Source of the DNA: an uncultured Synergistaceae bacterium
GTDB taxonomy: Bacteria > Synergistota > Synergistia > Synergistales > Dethiosulfovibrionaceae
DNA: 5,900 nt
Direction of reading: 5' to 3'
Assembly (NCBI GenBank): GCA_902489135.1
Contig: CABTYW010000090.1
Location: 1 to 5,900 of the forward strand
The position numbers and the translations under genes were made by a program. Positions 5,065-5,900 of the stretch are shown here, in pieces. The notes under the pieces are model-generated. The model had not been told where the DNA came from and ran no database searches. It saw only the letters and a list, made by a program, of their open reading frames with translations. How positions within the stretch are numbered: position 1 is the first letter of the stretch; the number at the start of each line of letters is the position of its first letter.

Positions 5065-5900
5065 TTGGACACCGCGATTTCACTGTCAGCCAGCGATGTG
5101 GCATCGTCGGTTTGGGCAAAGAGTTCACCTTACAAGAGTCTAAAGCAACATATGATCGAAACGGGCTGTTGTGCTCAAGTTCTCATGAATCGGGGGCCTG
5201 CGCAGCCTTTCTTGCATGCCCTGAGACACCTGACAGGACTCAGCGACGACAAAAACCTTCATCTCGTCGGCTATATCGCTGCGCTTCACGACATCGGCAA
5301 ATGTCATCCTTTTTTTCAGAAAACCGCTGTAGATCTGCCGCAGATTCAAAAGCTCAAGGACGCCGGCTGCTTCGCTTCTTCAGGGGTCCCCTGTCGCTTT
5401 CGTCATGAACTTGCGACAGAAGAAATACTCAGCCGAATATGGGGAGAACGGCGTTTTTTTCCCCGCCGGACCCGCAGAACAATAACCCGTGTTCTTGCCA
5501 TGCACCACCAGGGGAAGCATGGAGAATACTGCGATATCGAAAGAAAAGCTCAGCTGTGGCAGGACGCGCAGAATCTGCTTGAACTGGAGATGCGCCAAAC
5601 CTTTCAGCCACCAGAGCTCACCGATGTAACCGATTTCGGACACAGCGATGCCTTCGCTTTAAACCTCATGGGCACGGTGATCCTCTCCGACTGGATCGCT
5701 TCCGGCGAGGTATGCGAAAACTCTGCTGCCGAAAAGACATCACTGAAGGATATCCAGCAAACGGCAGAAAGGACCATACAATCCTGCGGACTCATCAGCG
5801 GAAAGCTGCTACCTGCCTATGACGATTTCTGCGCCCTCTGGCCGGAAATTCCCCCTCAAGGAATACGGCCACTGCAAAAAGAATGTACCTGCATGAACTA
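5065..5900 (+). CDS. cas3: CRISPR-associated nuclease/helicase Cas3, N-terminal part (truncated by window end)
   Basis: The frame from TTG 5065 stays open for 278 codons to the window edge. Cas3 is the effector of type I CRISPR systems: Cascade recruits it to a matched target, where its HD domain cuts DNA and its helicase unwinds it. The HD domain is clear: WAKSSPYKSLKQH at 17-29 with H29, ALHDIGK at 73-79 with the H75-D76 pair, HPFFQ at 81-85, RHE at 113-115, MHHQGKH at 146-152 and SDWIAS at 208-213 with D209. All expected metal ligands are present. FCALWPEI at 255-262 and RPLQ at 268-271 match the linker and the opening Q-like motif of the SF2 helicase, so this should be a fused HD-helicase Cas3 rather than a standalone Cas3''. 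The last two bases are TA, so the next codon is Tyr or a stop; Tyr is expected if the helicase follows. It begins 92 bp after the MATE gene, in sequence of lower G+C than the left part of the window. Cas3 is commonly first in type I-C and I-E operons, so cascade genes probably follow; the subtype cannot be assigned. Confidence 0.93.
   Translation, partial: MDTAISLSASDVASSVWAKSSPYKSLKQHMIETGCCAQVLMNRGPAQPFLHALRHLTGLSDDKNLHLVGYIAALHDIGKCHPFFQKTAVDLPQIQKLKDAGCFASSGVPCRFRHELATEEILSRIWGERRFFPRRTRRTITRVLAMHHQGKHGEYCDIERKAQLWQDAQNLLELEMRQTFQPPELTDVTDFGHSDAFALNLMGTVILSDWIASGEVCENSAAEKTSLKDIQQTAERTIQSCGLISGKLLPAYDDFCALWPEIPPQGIRPLQKECTCMN

Noticed and set aside
5112..5408. 98-codon ATG frame inside the cas3 region
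   Set aside because: It is out of frame with the Cas3 HD motifs and reads as low-complexity Ser/Arg-rich sequence.
5065..5900. Possible CRISPR repeats near cas3
   Set aside because: I found no regularly spaced repeat of 25-40 bases anywhere in the window; any array must lie outside.

Overview
The window is a bacterial chromosomal segment of fairly high G+C. It carries four complete protein genes and the 5' part of a fifth. Shine-Dalgarno sites are strong, intrinsic terminators are tidy, and the gene set (YitT-family membrane protein, Ada-like DNA repair protein, aldo/keto reductase, MATE exporter, Cas3) fits a GC-rich anaerobic bacterium of the Synergistota or Bacillota kind. That placement is inference; nothing here fixes the taxon.

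Layout. Positions 1-278 are non-coding and hold hairpins, a T7 tract, a possible promoter and a strong ribosome binding site. A YitT/DUF2179 membrane protein follows (279-1163, +) and ends in a clear intrinsic terminator (1177-1216). That terminator runs into the last codon of a convergent gene, an AraC-type HTH plus O6-methylguanine-DNA methyltransferase fusion (1215-2168, -). A 394-bp divergent intergenic region (2169-2562) holds a TATAAT box for the minus-strand gene, a possible extended -10 promoter for the plus-strand gene, a 12-bp direct repeat and two 10-bp palindromes. An aldo/keto reductase (2563-3558, +) with a full catalytic tetrad comes next, with its own terminator (3569-3593). 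A complete MATE multidrug exporter follows (3635-4972, +).

The most informative feature is at the right edge. From a TTG start at 5065, behind a strong Shine-Dalgarno site, a frame stays open to the end of the window. It encodes the HD nuclease domain of Cas3 and runs into the start of its helicase domain. The window therefore ends inside the first gene of what is probably a type I CRISPR-cas operon extending to the right. An ATG-only or closed-ORF search would miss it. Its G+C in hand-counted lines (about 45-58%) is lower than in the reductase and methyltransferase genes (up to about 70%), which fits an acquired defence module starting just after the MATE gene.

The first four genes look like independent transcription units and do not obviously share a pathway; two of them (DNA alkylation repair, drug efflux) are stress or defence functions. 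I found no CRISPR array, transposase, tRNA or rRNA in the window, and no clearly new system beyond the edge of the cas locus.
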